Below, one piece after another: positions 7,002 through 16,512 of a stretch of DNA of 64,000 nucleotides. The notes below the pieces were generated by a model. It did not search any database. It was not told the origin of the DNA and worked only from the letters and a program-made list of their open reading frames with translations. The position numbers and the translations under genes are program-made. How positions within the stretch are numbered: position 1 is the stretch's first letter; each line of letters starts with the position of its first letter. This DNA comes from CAIZGX01 sp046048875. Its GTDB lineage: Bacteria > Bacteroidota > Bacteroidia > Flavobacteriales_D > Sanyastnellaceae. The stretch is from positions 372,001 through 436,000 of the forward strand of contig JBJOFG010000014.1 in the NCBI GenBank assembly GCA_046048875.1, given 5' to 3'.

Positions 7002-8394
7002 TGTAATAACCTAAAATTTCGAGAATGTCTTTTGGTTTTTGTTCCGGTGCGAATTCTTTGTATTTGATTTTTCCTTTCGCATCGCGATCAATTAAGATGT
7101 GCCTTGGCTGAGGAATCAAGCAATGGTGAATTCCACCAAATCCACCCAAGGTTTCTTGGTAAGCACCGGTATTAAAGAATCCGATGTATTGATCTTGATC
7201 GGGGTAGAACCTCGGAAGATAAATCGCATTCGTGTGCTGCTCTGAGTTGTAATAGTCGTCAGAGTCGCACGTCAATCCGCCCAAGAACACACGCTCATAC
7301 ACTTCATCCCAGTTGTTCAACGGAAGCATAATGAAACGCTTATTAATGGCCCAAGTGTCGGGTAGGGTAGTCATGAAAGACGAGTCAATCATATTCCACT
7401 TCTCACGATCGTTCTGTTCTTTCTGATAAAGGATTTTGTAAATCGCTCCACCGCTTTCGCCAACCGTAAACGATCCGAATTCAGTGAAGATATTCGGAAC
7501 AGGAACACCTGCATCTTCGCAAGCCGCTTTGATCTGTCTTAAGATTTCAGTCACCATGTACTGATAGTCGAAGTTGAATGCAATGGAGGTTTTGATTGGG
7601 AATCCACCGCCAATGTTCAAGCTGTCGAGCGTTGGACAAATCTCACGCAATTCGCAATACACCTTCAAACACTTCACCAACTCGTTCCAATAATAAGCGG
7701 TGTCTTTAATGCCGCTGTTAATGAAGAAGTGAAGCATTTTCAGTTTCAAGTTTGGATCGTCGTGAATGACTTTCTTGTAGAACTTGGTGATGTTTTTATA
7801 ACCAATGCCCAAGCGCGAAGTGTAGAATTCGAACTTCGGTTCTTCTTCACTGGCAATACGAATTCCAATGTTCAAAGGCGATGTAGCTTTTTCTTTGAAC
7901 ACGTTCAATTCGTATCCGTTGTCAATAACGGGAATAATATTTTCGAATCCATTTTCTTTTAGATCCAAAATGCGCTGCACGTATTCTTCTTTCTTGAAGC
8001 CGTTGCAAACGATGGTCTGATCTTTTGTAATTTTTTTCAGCGTGTACAAACGCTTAATCAAATCAATGTCGTAAGCCGAAGAGGTTTCCAAGTGAACTTT
8101 GTTCTTCAACACTTCCTCTAACACATAGCGGAAGTGAGAACTCTTCGTGCAATAGCAATAGTGGTATTCCCCTTCGTATCCAACTTCTTGTTTTCCCTTC
8201 TCGAACCATTCTTTCGCGCGGTTAATGTTTTCAGAGATTTTAGGCAGATAAGTAAACTTCAACGGAGAACCGAATTTCTTCACCAAATCCATCATTGGAA
8301 TTCCATGAAAAACTAATTCATCATTTTCCATTTGAAATTCTTCCTGAGGCCATTCAAATGTTTGGTCAATTAAATCTTTGTACTTCGTCTTCAT
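6994..8394 (-). CDS. speA: Biosynthetic arginine decarboxylase (fold III PLP enzyme)
   Basis: 466-residue alanine-racemase-fold decarboxylase making agmatine from arginine. PLP Lys lies in YCYCTKSSHFRYVLE (near 84). Also visible are the phosphate-binding LNIGGGFPI (near 261) and the C-terminal catalytic Cys motif GGLTCDSDD (near 378). It is shorter than the roughly 650-residue E. coli SpeA and matches the compact Bacteroidota form. First gene of a likely operon speA-mscS-DHS-like. No agmatinase gene is present, so what happens next to agmatine is open; direct use by the DHS-like enzyme is one possibility. Start is the only ATG preceding the conserved N terminus. Confidence 0.88.
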   Translation of the reverse strand: MKTKYKDLIDQTFEWPQEEFQMENDELVFHGIPMMDLVKKFGSPLKFTYLPKISENINRAKEWFEKGKQEVGYEGEYHYCYCTKSSHFRYVLEEVLKNKVHLETSSAYDIDLIKRLYTLKKITKDQTIVCNGFKKEEYVQRILDLKENGFENIIPVIDNGYELNVFKEKATSPLNIGIRIASEEEPKFEFYTSRLGIGYKNITKFYKKVIHDDPNLKLKMLHFFINSGIKDTAYYWNELVKCLKVYCELREICPTLDSLNIGGGFPIKTSIAFNFDYQYMVTEILRQIKAACEDAGVPVPNIFTEFGSFTVGESGGAIYKILYQKEQNDREKWNMIDSSFMTTLPDTWAINKRFIMLPLNNWDEVYERVFLGGLTCDSDDYYNSEQHTNAIYLPRFYPDQDQYIGFFNTGAYQETLGGFGGIHHCLIPQPRHILIDRDAKGKIKYKEFAPEQKPKDILEILGYYND

Positions 8395-8607
8395 TAGTCG
8401 ATACCGCGCTTTTTATTTTTTGCAATTTTAGTTATGAAATGCTTACGCAAAGCCTTTTTAGAGCCATTTCTTTCATCAGTAGGTTTTAACAACACTCAAA
8501 GTTCCTTTATGTTGTTTTCCCCCGTGAAGATACACTCAACATTTCAATCTGAATAAAAATTGAATTCCCGTATTTCTTCAACCAAGTTTCAAGTCATCTT
8601 CGTATTC

Positions 8608-9978
8608 ATGGATAATTCGAAACACGTTCATCTCATTGCCATTGGCGGAAGCGCTATGCACAACATGGCCATTGCGCTTCATAGAAAAGGATATCTCGTA
8701 ACAGGAAGCGACGACGAGATTTTTGAACCGAGTAAAACTCGCTTGAACAACCTCGGTTTGCTTCCAAATGAGATGGGGTGGGACGCGAGTCGCATTCACG
8801 AAGGAATAGAAGCAGTGATCGTTGGAATGCACGCCCGCATCGACAATCCAGAGCTCATTCGCGCACAAGAATTGAGATTAAAAATTTATTCCTATCCCGA
8901 ATACATCTACGAACAATCGAAAGATAAGATTCGCGTAGTCATTGGTGGAAGCCACGGAAAGACCAGCATTACGAGCATGATTCTTCATGTCTTGAATGCT
9001 TTAGGAAAGAACGTCGATTACATGGTGGGCGCGCAGTTGGCGGGTTTCGATTGTATGGTGAAGTTTACCGAAGAAGCAGAAATTGCGATTATTGAAGGAG
9101 ACGAGTACTTGTCTTCACCAACCGATTTACGTCCGAAGTTTCACCTGTATCATCCAACCATTGCGGTCATGAGCGGAATCGCTTGGGATCACATCAATGT
9201 GTTTCCAACCTTCGAAAATTATGTGAAGCAATTTGAAATTTTCACGGAGAAAATTATTCCAAACGGAACGCTTATCTATTGCGAGTTAGACGAGGAAGTG
9301 AAGAAGGTATGCGAAAACGCGCGCGAGGATATTCAGTTGAAACCCTACGGAACCTTCGAACACGAAGTGCGCAACGGTGTTACGTTTATTCGTCACAACG
9401 GCACTGAAACAGCCATTGAAATTTTCGGAAATCACAACCTTCAAAATTTGAATGCAGCCTTCTTGGTGTGCGAAAGTTTAGGTGTAAACGCCGGAGAATT
9501 CCTGCGCGCCATTGCCTCGTTCACAGGCGCAGCCAAGCGTCTCGAATTGGTGGGGAAGAATGATCATTCGGCGTGCTACAAAGATTTCGCGCATTCTCCT
9601 TCCAAATTGAAGGCGACGACCAACGCATTGAAAGAGCAATTCCCCAATCGAAAGCTCATTGCTTGCATGGAACTGCACACGTTTTCCAGCTTGAATAAAA
9701 ATTTCTTGGGACAGTACGAAGGCGCTATGGCTGCGGCCGACGAGGCTTACGTTTACTTCAACACGCATACTCTCGAGCACAAAAAGCTTCCGCCTATTTC
9801 AACAGAAGAAGTAGCGCAAGCCTTCGCTTCGAAGAACGTAAAAGTCATTAACGACTCGAAAGCGTTATTGAATATTTTGTTGGAAATGAATTGGGAAAAC
9901 GCAAATCTATTGCTTATGTCTTCCGGGAATTTCGACGGATTAGACTACCAAGATATTTGGAATAAAATGCACGCTTGA
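8608..9978 (+). CDS. mpl: Mpl-like UDP-MurNAc:muropeptide ligase (Mur ligase family)
   Basis: 456-residue Mur ligase. N-terminal Rossmann domain opens HVHLIAIGGSAMHNMAIAL, the central ATP-binding loop is GGSHGKTSITSMI (near 116), the Mg2+/substrate region IIEGDEYLSSPTDLRPKF follows, and the C-terminal domain has KDFAHSPSKLKATT. This resembles Mpl, which ligates recycled tripeptide to UDP-MurNAc in peptidoglycan recycling, more than MurC. The ATG at 8608 sits right before the conserved N terminus; the TTG at 8560 would add a leader with no family counterpart. It converges on a ZIP transporter, with 2 bp between the stops. Confidence 0.85.
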   Translation: MDNSKHVHLIAIGGSAMHNMAIALHRKGYLVTGSDDEIFEPSKTRLNNLGLLPNEMGWDASRIHEGIEAVIVGMHARIDNPELIRAQELRLKIYSYPEYIYEQSKDKIRVVIGGSHGKTSITSMILHVLNALGKNVDYMVGAQLAGFDCMVKFTEEAEIAIIEGDEYLSSPTDLRPKFHLYHPTIAVMSGIAWDHINVFPTFENYVKQFEIFTEKIIPNGTLIYCELDEEVKKVCENAREDIQLKPYGTFEHEVRNGVTFIRHNGTETAIEIFGNHNLQNLNAAFLVCESLGVNAGEFLRAIASFTGAAKRLELVGKNDHSACYKDFAHSPSKLKATTNALKEQFPNRKLIACMELHTFSSLNKNFLGQYEGAMAAADEAYVYFNTHTLEHKKLPPISTEEVAQAFASKNVKVINDSKALLNILLEMNWENANLLLMSSGNFDGLDYQDIWNKMHA

Positions 9979-9980
9979 GA

Positions 9981-10823
9981 TTAGGACAATCCTACGTCTA
10001 AAAGCATCATCACAATGAATCCACCAATGAGTCCAAGTGTGGCCACATCGGTGTATTTGTCTTGCTGTGTTTCTGGAATTACTTCTTCCACCACCACATA
10101 AATCATGGCGCCTGCCGCGAAGGCCAAGGCGTAGGGAAGAACCGCGTGCATTTGAATGACGGCAAGCGCTCCAACAACACCTGCAACGGGTTCAACAATC
10201 GCAGAAAGTTGTCCGTACCAAAAACTCTTCTTGCGTGAAAGTCCCATTCTACGGAGGGGGAAAGAAACCGCAATTCCTTCTGGAAAATTTTGCAATCCTA
10301 TTCCAATGGCAAGCGCTACTGCTCCGCCAATGCTGGCTTCTGGCAATCCAGCCGCAACACCACCAAACAAGACACCCACAGCCAATCCTTCAGGAATGTT
10401 GTGCAGCGTAATAGCTAAAACCAACAAAATGGTTTTGTTCAATTTGGTTTGAACCCCTTCTGTTTTTTCTTGTGGAAAGTTGAGGTGTAGGTGAGGAAGA
10501 AATTTATCAAGAGCGAACAAGAACAATGCGCCTGTTCCAAAACCGATTGCGGCTGGAAACGCTTTGGTAAATCCTTCACCCGGACTCATCTCAATGGCAG
10601 GGGCCAACAACGACCAGAAGCTCGCGGCAATCATTACTCCGCCGGTGAATCCAAGCATACCGTCAAGCGCTCTGCGGTTCAGGTCTTTGACCAAAAACAC
10701 GAGTGATGCGCCAAGTGCAGTGACAAACCACGTGAAGGTGGTTGCAATAAGAGCGGCATAAACATATCCGTATGGACCGCCCGTTTCCACCAAATTTTGA
10801 AAGAAAGAGGTAATGCTGTTCAT
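9981..10823 (-). CDS. ZIP family metal transporter (ZupT-like)
   Basis: 280-residue inner-membrane protein with about eight hydrophobic segments and both ZIP metal-site motifs: HNIPEGLAVGV (near 142) and QNFPEGIAVS (near 176), followed by EE(V) in the late helix VVVEEVIPE. Such proteins import Zn2+ and sometimes Fe2+ or Mn2+ into the cytosol. The loop between the third and fourth helices carries a HLHLNFPQE stretch that could bind metal. It lies 21 bp downstream of the conserved 492-residue protein gene on the same strand and may share its transcript. Confidence 0.88.
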   Translation of the reverse strand: MNSITSFFQNLVETGGPYGYVYAALIATTFTWFVTALGASLVFLVKDLNRRALDGMLGFTGGVMIAASFWSLLAPAIEMSPGEGFTKAFPAAIGFGTGALFLFALDKFLPHLHLNFPQEKTEGVQTKLNKTILLVLAITLHNIPEGLAVGVLFGGVAAGLPEASIGGAVALAIGIGLQNFPEGIAVSFPLRRMGLSRKKSFWYGQLSAIVEPVAGVVGALAVIQMHAVLPYALAFAAGAMIYVVVEEVIPETQQDKYTDVATLGLIGGFIVMMLLDVGLS

Positions 10824-10844
10824 GTCTGTAAAGGTAGCGGTATT

Positions 10845-12323
10845 TTATTCGAACACAATAGAAGCGAAATCGGTTTTGGTAGCTCGCGCTTTCGCCCATT
10901 TGTGAAAGTCGAAATAGGTAAAGAACAAAGGATCCGACTTTTTAATGTCGAGCAATTCCTTTTCCAACCAATGCCAGATTTCTTTTTCATCAATGCTCTT
11001 GCGCTTCTTAAGCGTTTCATTAATGAATTGAAGAATCTTTTTCTCGCCTTCAAACGCTTTGTTTCGCGTCACAAGAAAGCGTTGCACATTGCGCAATGCA
11101 TAAGGGATGTAGCGCTCGTTGTTTAATTCAATATGAAGAATTAAATTGAACACTTGCGCAATGCATTGCAAGTGCACCAATTCGCTGGCAGGTATGTGTT
11201 GAAGGAATTTTTGAATGAATCGTTCCGACTCTTTGAATTCTTGCTGAATGAAACACACAACTGCACTTTGAAACCAAACATGCGCCATTCGATTGTCGAA
11301 TTCACCTGCTGGAACAGATAAAATTTCTTTGTGGTCTTGAATGTATTCGTATGCGGCTTGGCTGTTTTTTTGAAGAAGGAAAACGGTAAGCGCTGTGCTG
11401 TGTAACAGCGATTTGTTTTCGCTGTTATCGAAACAGTTTTCGAGTTGCGCAAGGTATTTCGTTGCTTCATTCGTGTTTTTTAACTGGGTTGAAATGACAG
11501 CTGCATTGGCCAAAGCACTACGAAGCACGCTCTTGTCTTGGTTGCTCTTCCATTCGTTATCTTTCAAAAGATTCAACAACGCTTTCAAACTTTGAACACT
11601 CTCCTCAGGTCTTCCAGCATTCAAGAGCACAGCCCCTTTCAGTTGAAGTAATTTAATTTGAGCTTCCAGGGATATTCCTTGTTGAGCCTGAATTTCCAAC
11701 AAAAGTCGTTCGTTGTTTTCTTGTTCGGAAGTTTCGCGTGCTTGGCCATTGGTGTAATATCCTGCGAACCAAGACCATTTCATACAAGCGATTTCTTTTT
11801 CGTTTTGAATGGATGAAACAATGGCTTTCGTATCCGTGTAATTTTCGTTCAACAGTTCGAAACGCTCGCTGCCCGGAATATTCATAGCCTCGAGAATGCG
11901 TTCTTTCCATTCATTCAATTCCAACTGCAAGGCAGAAAGTTCGTTTTTACGCGCAATTTTTAGAGCAGAGTTCACCAATTTGTCGGCTTGTTCGTGTAGC
12001 CCACGGTTGTAGAGCACCTCAATGCTTTGTAGCAAGCGCATGACCTCAGCGCGAGCAGTAGCCTTGTGGTGAAACGAAGCCAGAGATTTCAATAAAGTAT
12101 GGTACAGCCTGTTTTTCGCAATGGAAATAGCATCTGTAATGGGAGAGCCCTTTAAGAGTTTCAGAAGTTTTTCTTCATCGTATTCGTTCAACTTCTCCAT
12201 GGCGTCGAACAACAAACGATGCTGCCCATCTTCGGCCATAGGCTGCAAACGGAAATAGCGCTTCTCTGATTTGCTTAAACTCTTGATCAGTATAAAGAGT
12301 GCGTCTGATACTACATTGGCCAT
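10845..12323 (-). CDS. Conserved helical-repeat protein of unknown function
   Basis: 492-residue, almost entirely helical cytosolic protein. The N terminus (DALFILIKSLSKSEKRYFRLQ) is a hallmark of a Bacteroidota-restricted family; the rest looks like degenerate TPR or similar helical repeats (for example EVLYNRGLHEQADKLVNSALKIARKNE, then AQIKLLQLKGAVLLNAGRPEESVQSLKALLNLLKD). No signal peptide, membrane segment or catalytic motif is visible. Helical repeats suggest a protein-binding scaffold. It is divergent from porZ across 173 bp, and the ZIP gene follows closely. Function not known to me. Confidence 0.75.
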   Translation of the reverse strand: MANVVSDALFILIKSLSKSEKRYFRLQPMAEDGQHRLLFDAMEKLNEYDEEKLLKLLKGSPITDAISIAKNRLYHTLLKSLASFHHKATARAEVMRLLQSIEVLYNRGLHEQADKLVNSALKIARKNELSALQLELNEWKERILEAMNIPGSERFELLNENYTDTKAIVSSIQNEKEIACMKWSWFAGYYTNGQARETSEQENNERLLLEIQAQQGISLEAQIKLLQLKGAVLLNAGRPEESVQSLKALLNLLKDNEWKSNQDKSVLRSALANAAVISTQLKNTNEATKYLAQLENCFDNSENKSLLHSTALTVFLLQKNSQAAYEYIQDHKEILSVPAGEFDNRMAHVWFQSAVVCFIQQEFKESERFIQKFLQHIPASELVHLQCIAQVFNLILHIELNNERYIPYALRNVQRFLVTRNKAFEGEKKILQFINETLKKRKSIDEKEIWHWLEKELLDIKKSDPLFFTYFDFHKWAKARATKTDFASIVFE

Positions 12324-12427
12324 GGCGTTTCGATTTAAGGTTGACTACAAGTTCCAATTCTTTTTATAAGTTTTTCCTCGCTATTATTTTTCGGTATTCA
12401 TTTCAAGAGTTTCGGTCATTCTCTGCG

Positions 12428-12435
12428 TATTTTTG
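12428..12435 (+). promoter_or_regulatory. Possible -7 element for porZ
   Basis: TATTTTTG matches TAnnTTTG, 61 bp before the porZ start. No convincing -33 partner. Confidence 0.3.
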
Positions 12436-12496
12436 GCGGAGACCCTTATTTAATGAAGTAGGGCAATACTACAACTAGAAATTCGTTCGAGCATTC

Positions 12497-14836
12497 GTGA
12501 AAAAATATAGATTCATTCAATTCGTATTCCTTGCTGTTTTTTGCGCCTCCTCTGCGGCCTATGCGCAATTCAGCACAGGTACTTGGAGAGATCATCTTCC
12601 ATACGGTAATGTGGTTGACGTGTGTTACGATGAAATAAATATGGTTTATGCTGCAACGCCTTACGCCATTGTGAGCTACAATCCTGCTACGTTTGAAGTA
12701 GAACGTTGGTCGAAGGTGAATCGTTTAAGCGATGTTGGTATTTCAGCGGTTGAGTACGATCCAAACTCAGATGCCGTGGTTGTTGGCTATTCAAACGGAA
12801 ATTTAGACATCTTACTAGAAGACACACAGTTCAATTTGCCAGACATTAAGCTCAGCAATATCATTGGCGATAAGCGCATTTACGATATACTTTCATACAA
12901 TGGCTTGCTCTACCTGAGTACGGGATTTGGAGTTGTTGTTGTTGATCTTTCAGCACGTGAAGTTCGTTCTACGTATTTCTTGGGTCCGAATGGTGAGCAG
13001 CAAAAGGTGAACGATGTGTTGGTCTTGAACAACGAGATTTACGCCATTTCAGACAGCAAAGTTTTGAAAGCAAGTGTGACCAATCCGTTCTTAGCGAATT
13101 TTCAAAACTGGACAGAAGTAACGGATTGGCCAACGGCAGGGGCCTATTCAGACGCAACGGAATTCGCGGGCAGTTTGTTTGTGCATACCATCGATGAGAC
13201 CAACGATAAAATTCACCGAAAAGATTTAACCACGGGCACTTGGTCAGTCTTCTCTGAATTTGGTACCATGCGTTTCGGACGTATTTGGAATTCCGATACC
13301 TACCTCTGCCTTGCAGGAGAGTGGGCCGCCATTTGCTACGACGAGCTGCTGTATCTCGCTTATAATTTATCTGATATCGACGGTGGAACAATCGCCCCGA
13401 ACTTCGTTATTCGCGATATGCAGAATACGCTTTGGGTAGCCGACAAAGGAAGAGGGCTTGTTGGTCGCAAGGGTAACGGTCAAGATTTATCTGTTCGTCC
13501 AGACGGCCCGGCATCGGCAGAAGTGCGAAAATTGAATGCCTACAATCACAACCTGTGGGTCGCACACGGCGGTATTTATCCTTACGGCGGAAACTTGTGG
13601 CGCAACGGAAATTATTCAGGAAGAGTCGGAGACTCCTGGAGCACCTATTCACCGGGGGCTGGTGCGAACGCGACGCCTGGTGTTTCAGACATGGCAGATG
13701 TTGCCATTGACCCTTTCAATAACAACAGAGTTTTCTACGGTTCGTGGGAAGAAGGACTTATACAGCGAGCGAGCGATGGAACGTTGACTTATTACAATGT
13801 GGAAACGGGCGACAATCCGCTGCAAGGTTCAGGGTTCACGTGGGCGCCAGGATGGACTGGAGTGGGCGGAGTTGCCTTCGATCCGAATGGAGTGCTTTGG
13901 CTGACGAACAGTTATTCAACTAAGCCGGTTCAAGCTGTTGATCGCGACGGAAATTTTTACGCGTACTCATGCGCTCCCTATGTCACCAACGACGATTGGT
14001 TGAAAGACATTATGCCAACGCGCGAAGGATACGTCTGGGCCATAGTGGCTGGAAAGGGCATTGTGGTGCGCGATCCGAATGGAACCGTTTCCAATGCATC
14101 TGATGACGATGTTACTTTTCTGTCGGAAGCGGAAGGTGCAGGCGGATTGGCAAACAAAGATGTCTTTTGTATGATTGAAGATTTAGATGGTGAAGTTTGG
14201 GTGGGAACGCTTCAAGGTCTCTCTGTGTTTTATTCGCAATCTTCCTTGTTCTCGGAAGATCCGTTAGACGGTGAACCGATTTTAATTACCCAAGATGGAA
14301 ACGTTCAAAAATTACTCGATACTGAAACCATAACGTGTATTGAAATTGATGGAGGAAATAGAAAGTGGATCGGAACAAGAAACAGCGGGGTGTATTTGTT
14401 TAGCGCAGACGGATTACAGGAAATAGATCATTTTACACAAGAGAACAGCCCGCTTCCAACCAACGCCATTTCAGACATTGCCATTAATCAGGACAATGGT
14501 GAAGTTTACATTGCCACCGAAGAAGGTATGGTTTCATATTTCTCAACTGCAACGAATTTCGATCAGGAAATGAACAACGTGCGCGTGTTTCCAAATCCAG
14601 TGTTACCCGAGTTTGATGGAAACATTACAGTAGACGGATTGGCATACAACAGCAGTGTTCGCATCACCGACGCGGCCGGAAACGTTGTCTTTCAAGGACA
14701 AAGTGAGGGTGGACGTGTTTTCTGGAATGGGAAAACCACAGACGGTCAGCGTCCGGCAACAGGCATGTACTATGTCTATTGCTCGAATCCAGACGGTAAG
14801 AAAACAGAAACTTTACAGCTTACGTTTATTCACTAG
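12497..14836 (+). CDS. porZ: PorZ-like T9SS attachment-complex beta-propeller protein
   Basis: 779-residue exported protein: signal peptide 1-23 (cleavage AYA-Q), then two beta-propeller-like regions typical of PorZ (opening GTWRDHLPYGNVVDVCYDEINMVYAATPYAI) with two-component-type propeller motifs (VWVGTLQGLSVF, RKWIGTRNSGVYLF, NGEVYIATEEGM), and a C-terminal type A sorting domain (VFPNPVLPEF, ATGMYYVYCSNPDG). In Porphyromonas PorZ works with PorU at the cell surface, in the complex that removes the C-terminal signal from T9SS cargo and attaches A-LPS. Start is GTG at 12497; no ATG precedes the signal peptide in frame. It converges on pyrG with a 2 bp gap. Confidence 0.88.
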   Translation: MKKYRFIQFVFLAVFCASSAAYAQFSTGTWRDHLPYGNVVDVCYDEINMVYAATPYAIVSYNPATFEVERWSKVNRLSDVGISAVEYDPNSDAVVVGYSNGNLDILLEDTQFNLPDIKLSNIIGDKRIYDILSYNGLLYLSTGFGVVVVDLSAREVRSTYFLGPNGEQQKVNDVLVLNNEIYAISDSKVLKASVTNPFLANFQNWTEVTDWPTAGAYSDATEFAGSLFVHTIDETNDKIHRKDLTTGTWSVFSEFGTMRFGRIWNSDTYLCLAGEWAAICYDELLYLAYNLSDIDGGTIAPNFVIRDMQNTLWVADKGRGLVGRKGNGQDLSVRPDGPASAEVRKLNAYNHNLWVAHGGIYPYGGNLWRNGNYSGRVGDSWSTYSPGAGANATPGVSDMADVAIDPFNNNRVFYGSWEEGLIQRASDGTLTYYNVETGDNPLQGSGFTWAPGWTGVGGVAFDPNGVLWLTNSYSTKPVQAVDRDGNFYAYSCAPYVTNDDWLKDIMPTREGYVWAIVAGKGIVVRDPNGTVSNASDDDVTFLSEAEGAGGLANKDVFCMIEDLDGEVWVGTLQGLSVFYSQSSLFSEDPLDGEPILITQDGNVQKLLDTETITCIEIDGGNRKWIGTRNSGVYLFSADGLQEIDHFTQENSPLPTNAISDIAINQDNGEVYIATEEGMVSYFSTATNFDQEMNNVRVFPNPVLPEFDGNITVDGLAYNSSVRITDAAGNVVFQGQSEGGRVFWNGKTTDGQRPATGMYYVYCSNPDGKKTETLQLTFIH

Positions 14837-14838
14837 TC

Positions 14839-16464
14839 TTACGACTTCATACACGCCTTCACGAATGAAATGAAGAGCGGGTGAGGAGTCATTACAGTAC
14901 TCTTGTATTCTGGATGGAATTGTGAAGCCACGAAGTACGGATGGTTTTCCAGTTCAATAATTTCAACCAATCCACTTTTTGGATTTGTTCCAACTGCTTT
15001 GAATCCGGCTTTCTCGAACTTCTCCATGTAATCGTTGTTGAATTCAAAACGATGACGGTGACGTTCTTCGATGTTTATTTTTCCGTAAGCCTTTTGAGCT
15101 TTCGATCCTTTCTTCAATGTACAAGGGTAAGATCCCAAACGCATGGTTCCGCCTTTGTTAACAATGCTCTTCTGTTCTTCCATCAAACAGATAACAGGAT
15201 GCTTGGTATACGCCTTCATCTCTGTGCTGTGCGCATCTTTCAAACCAAGAACATTGCGTGCAAATTCAATCGTAGCGATTTGCATTCCCAAACAAATTCC
15301 GAAAAATGGAATGTTGTTTTCGCGAACGAATTTAATGGCTTCAATCTTTCCGTCAATTCCGCGAGAACCGAAACCAGGTGCCACAAGCACTCCGTCTAAT
15401 CCAGTTAATTTCGCTTTTACATTCTTTGCATTCAATCCTTCTGAGTGAATCCATTCAATGTCAACCGCGCACTCGAGTGAAGTTCCTGCATGAATGAACG
15501 CTTCAGCAATACTTTTGTATGCATCTTTCAATTCAACATATTTTCCAACCAAACCAATGCGAACGCGTTTTTTCGGATGCTTTAATTTTTCCAAGAAGTT
15601 GCTCCATTTCTTGAGATCTGGCTTCTTCTTCGGAGCCAAGCCTAATTTGCGAAGAGCCACTTCATCGAGTTTCTCTTGTTGCATGAGCAACGGCACATCG
15701 TAGATGGTATCTGCATCAATGCTCTGAATAACCGCATCTTGAGAGACGTTACAAAACTTGGCAATTTTATTTCTAAGGATAGGTGAGAGCTCGTGCTCGG
15801 TGCGACAAACCAAGATGTCGGGTTGAACGCCGTTTTCCAACAACATTTTAACGCTGTGTTGGGTGGGCTTCGTTTTCAATTCACCAGCAGCTGCCAAATA
15901 TGGAACGAGTGTCAAGTGAATGTTAATGCAATCGTCTTCGTATTCCCACATCAATTGACGAACAGACTCCACGTACGGAAGCGATTCAATGTCGCCAACG
16001 GTTCCACCAATCTCAGTAATCACCACGTCGTAATCGTGGGCATTCCCCAACAATTGAATGCAACGCTTAATCTCGTCGGTGATGTGTGGAATAATTTGAA
16101 CGGTCTTTCCCAAGTATTCGCCACGACGTTCTTTGTCGATAACGCTTTGGTAAATGCGACCGGTTGTAATGTTGTTCGCTTGTGAAGTTGGAATGTCTAG
16201 GAAGCGCTCGTAGTGACCCAAATCTAAATCTGTTTCTGCACCGTCTTCGGTTACGAAACACTCTCCGTGCTCGTAAGGGTTCAAGGTTCCTGGATCGATG
16301 TTGATGTATGGATCCAACTTTTGAATGGTTACAGAATAGCCTCTTGCTTGAAGAAGTTTGGCTAAAGATGCTGAGATGATTCCTTTACCCAGTGAACTGG
16401 TTACTCCGCCGGTTACGAAGATATATTTGGAACGTTTTGAGGATACCGCTTGCTTTTTTTGCAT
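14839..16464 (-). CDS. pyrG: CTP synthase
   Basis: 541-residue glutamine-dependent CTP synthase, converting UTP to CTP with ATP and Gln. The N-terminal amidoligase domain (about 12-280) has YIFVTGGVTSSLGKGI and DPYINIDPGTLNPYEHGE. The C-terminal class I glutamine amidotransferase domain (about 300-541) has the nucleophile FFGICLGMQIA and the catalytic His/Glu in SQFHPEYKS. I place the start at ATG 16464: an in-frame TTG at 16476 lies inside the -7 promoter element and cannot be the start. Length matches the family. Confidence 0.97.
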   Translation of the reverse strand: MQKKQAVSSKRSKYIFVTGGVTSSLGKGIISASLAKLLQARGYSVTIQKLDPYINIDPGTLNPYEHGECFVTEDGAETDLDLGHYERFLDIPTSQANNITTGRIYQSVIDKERRGEYLGKTVQIIPHITDEIKRCIQLLGNAHDYDVVITEIGGTVGDIESLPYVESVRQLMWEYEDDCINIHLTLVPYLAAAGELKTKPTQHSVKMLLENGVQPDILVCRTEHELSPILRNKIAKFCNVSQDAVIQSIDADTIYDVPLLMQQEKLDEVALRKLGLAPKKKPDLKKWSNFLEKLKHPKKRVRIGLVGKYVELKDAYKSIAEAFIHAGTSLECAVDIEWIHSEGLNAKNVKAKLTGLDGVLVAPGFGSRGIDGKIEAIKFVRENNIPFFGICLGMQIATIEFARNVLGLKDAHSTEMKAYTKHPVICLMEEQKSIVNKGGTMRLGSYPCTLKKGSKAQKAYGKINIEERHRHRFEFNNDYMEKFEKAGFKAVGTNPKSGLVEIIELENHPYFVASQFHPEYKSTVMTPHPLFISFVKACMKS

Positions 16465-16473
16465 AACGGGAGA

Positions 16474-16506
16474 CAAAGTTAAGCCATTTGTTAAGTTAGA
16501 TGCAAC
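16474..16506 (-). promoter_or_regulatory. pyrG promoter
   Basis: Minus-strand TAACTTTG (16481-16474) with GTTG 21 bp upstream (16506-16503), and only 9 bp from the -7 element to the ATG, so the leader is very short. Confidence 0.55.
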
Positions 16507-16512
16507 TTTACT

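Noticed and set aside
8395..8607. Promoter or small RNA between speA and mpl
   Set aside because: Only weak partial matches to TAnnTTTG (TAAAATTG on the minus strand) and no hairpin; nothing reliable found in this 213-bp stretch.
12324..12496. Riboswitch or sRNA upstream of porZ
   Set aside because: No conserved riboswitch core or strong stem found; only a possible -7 box.
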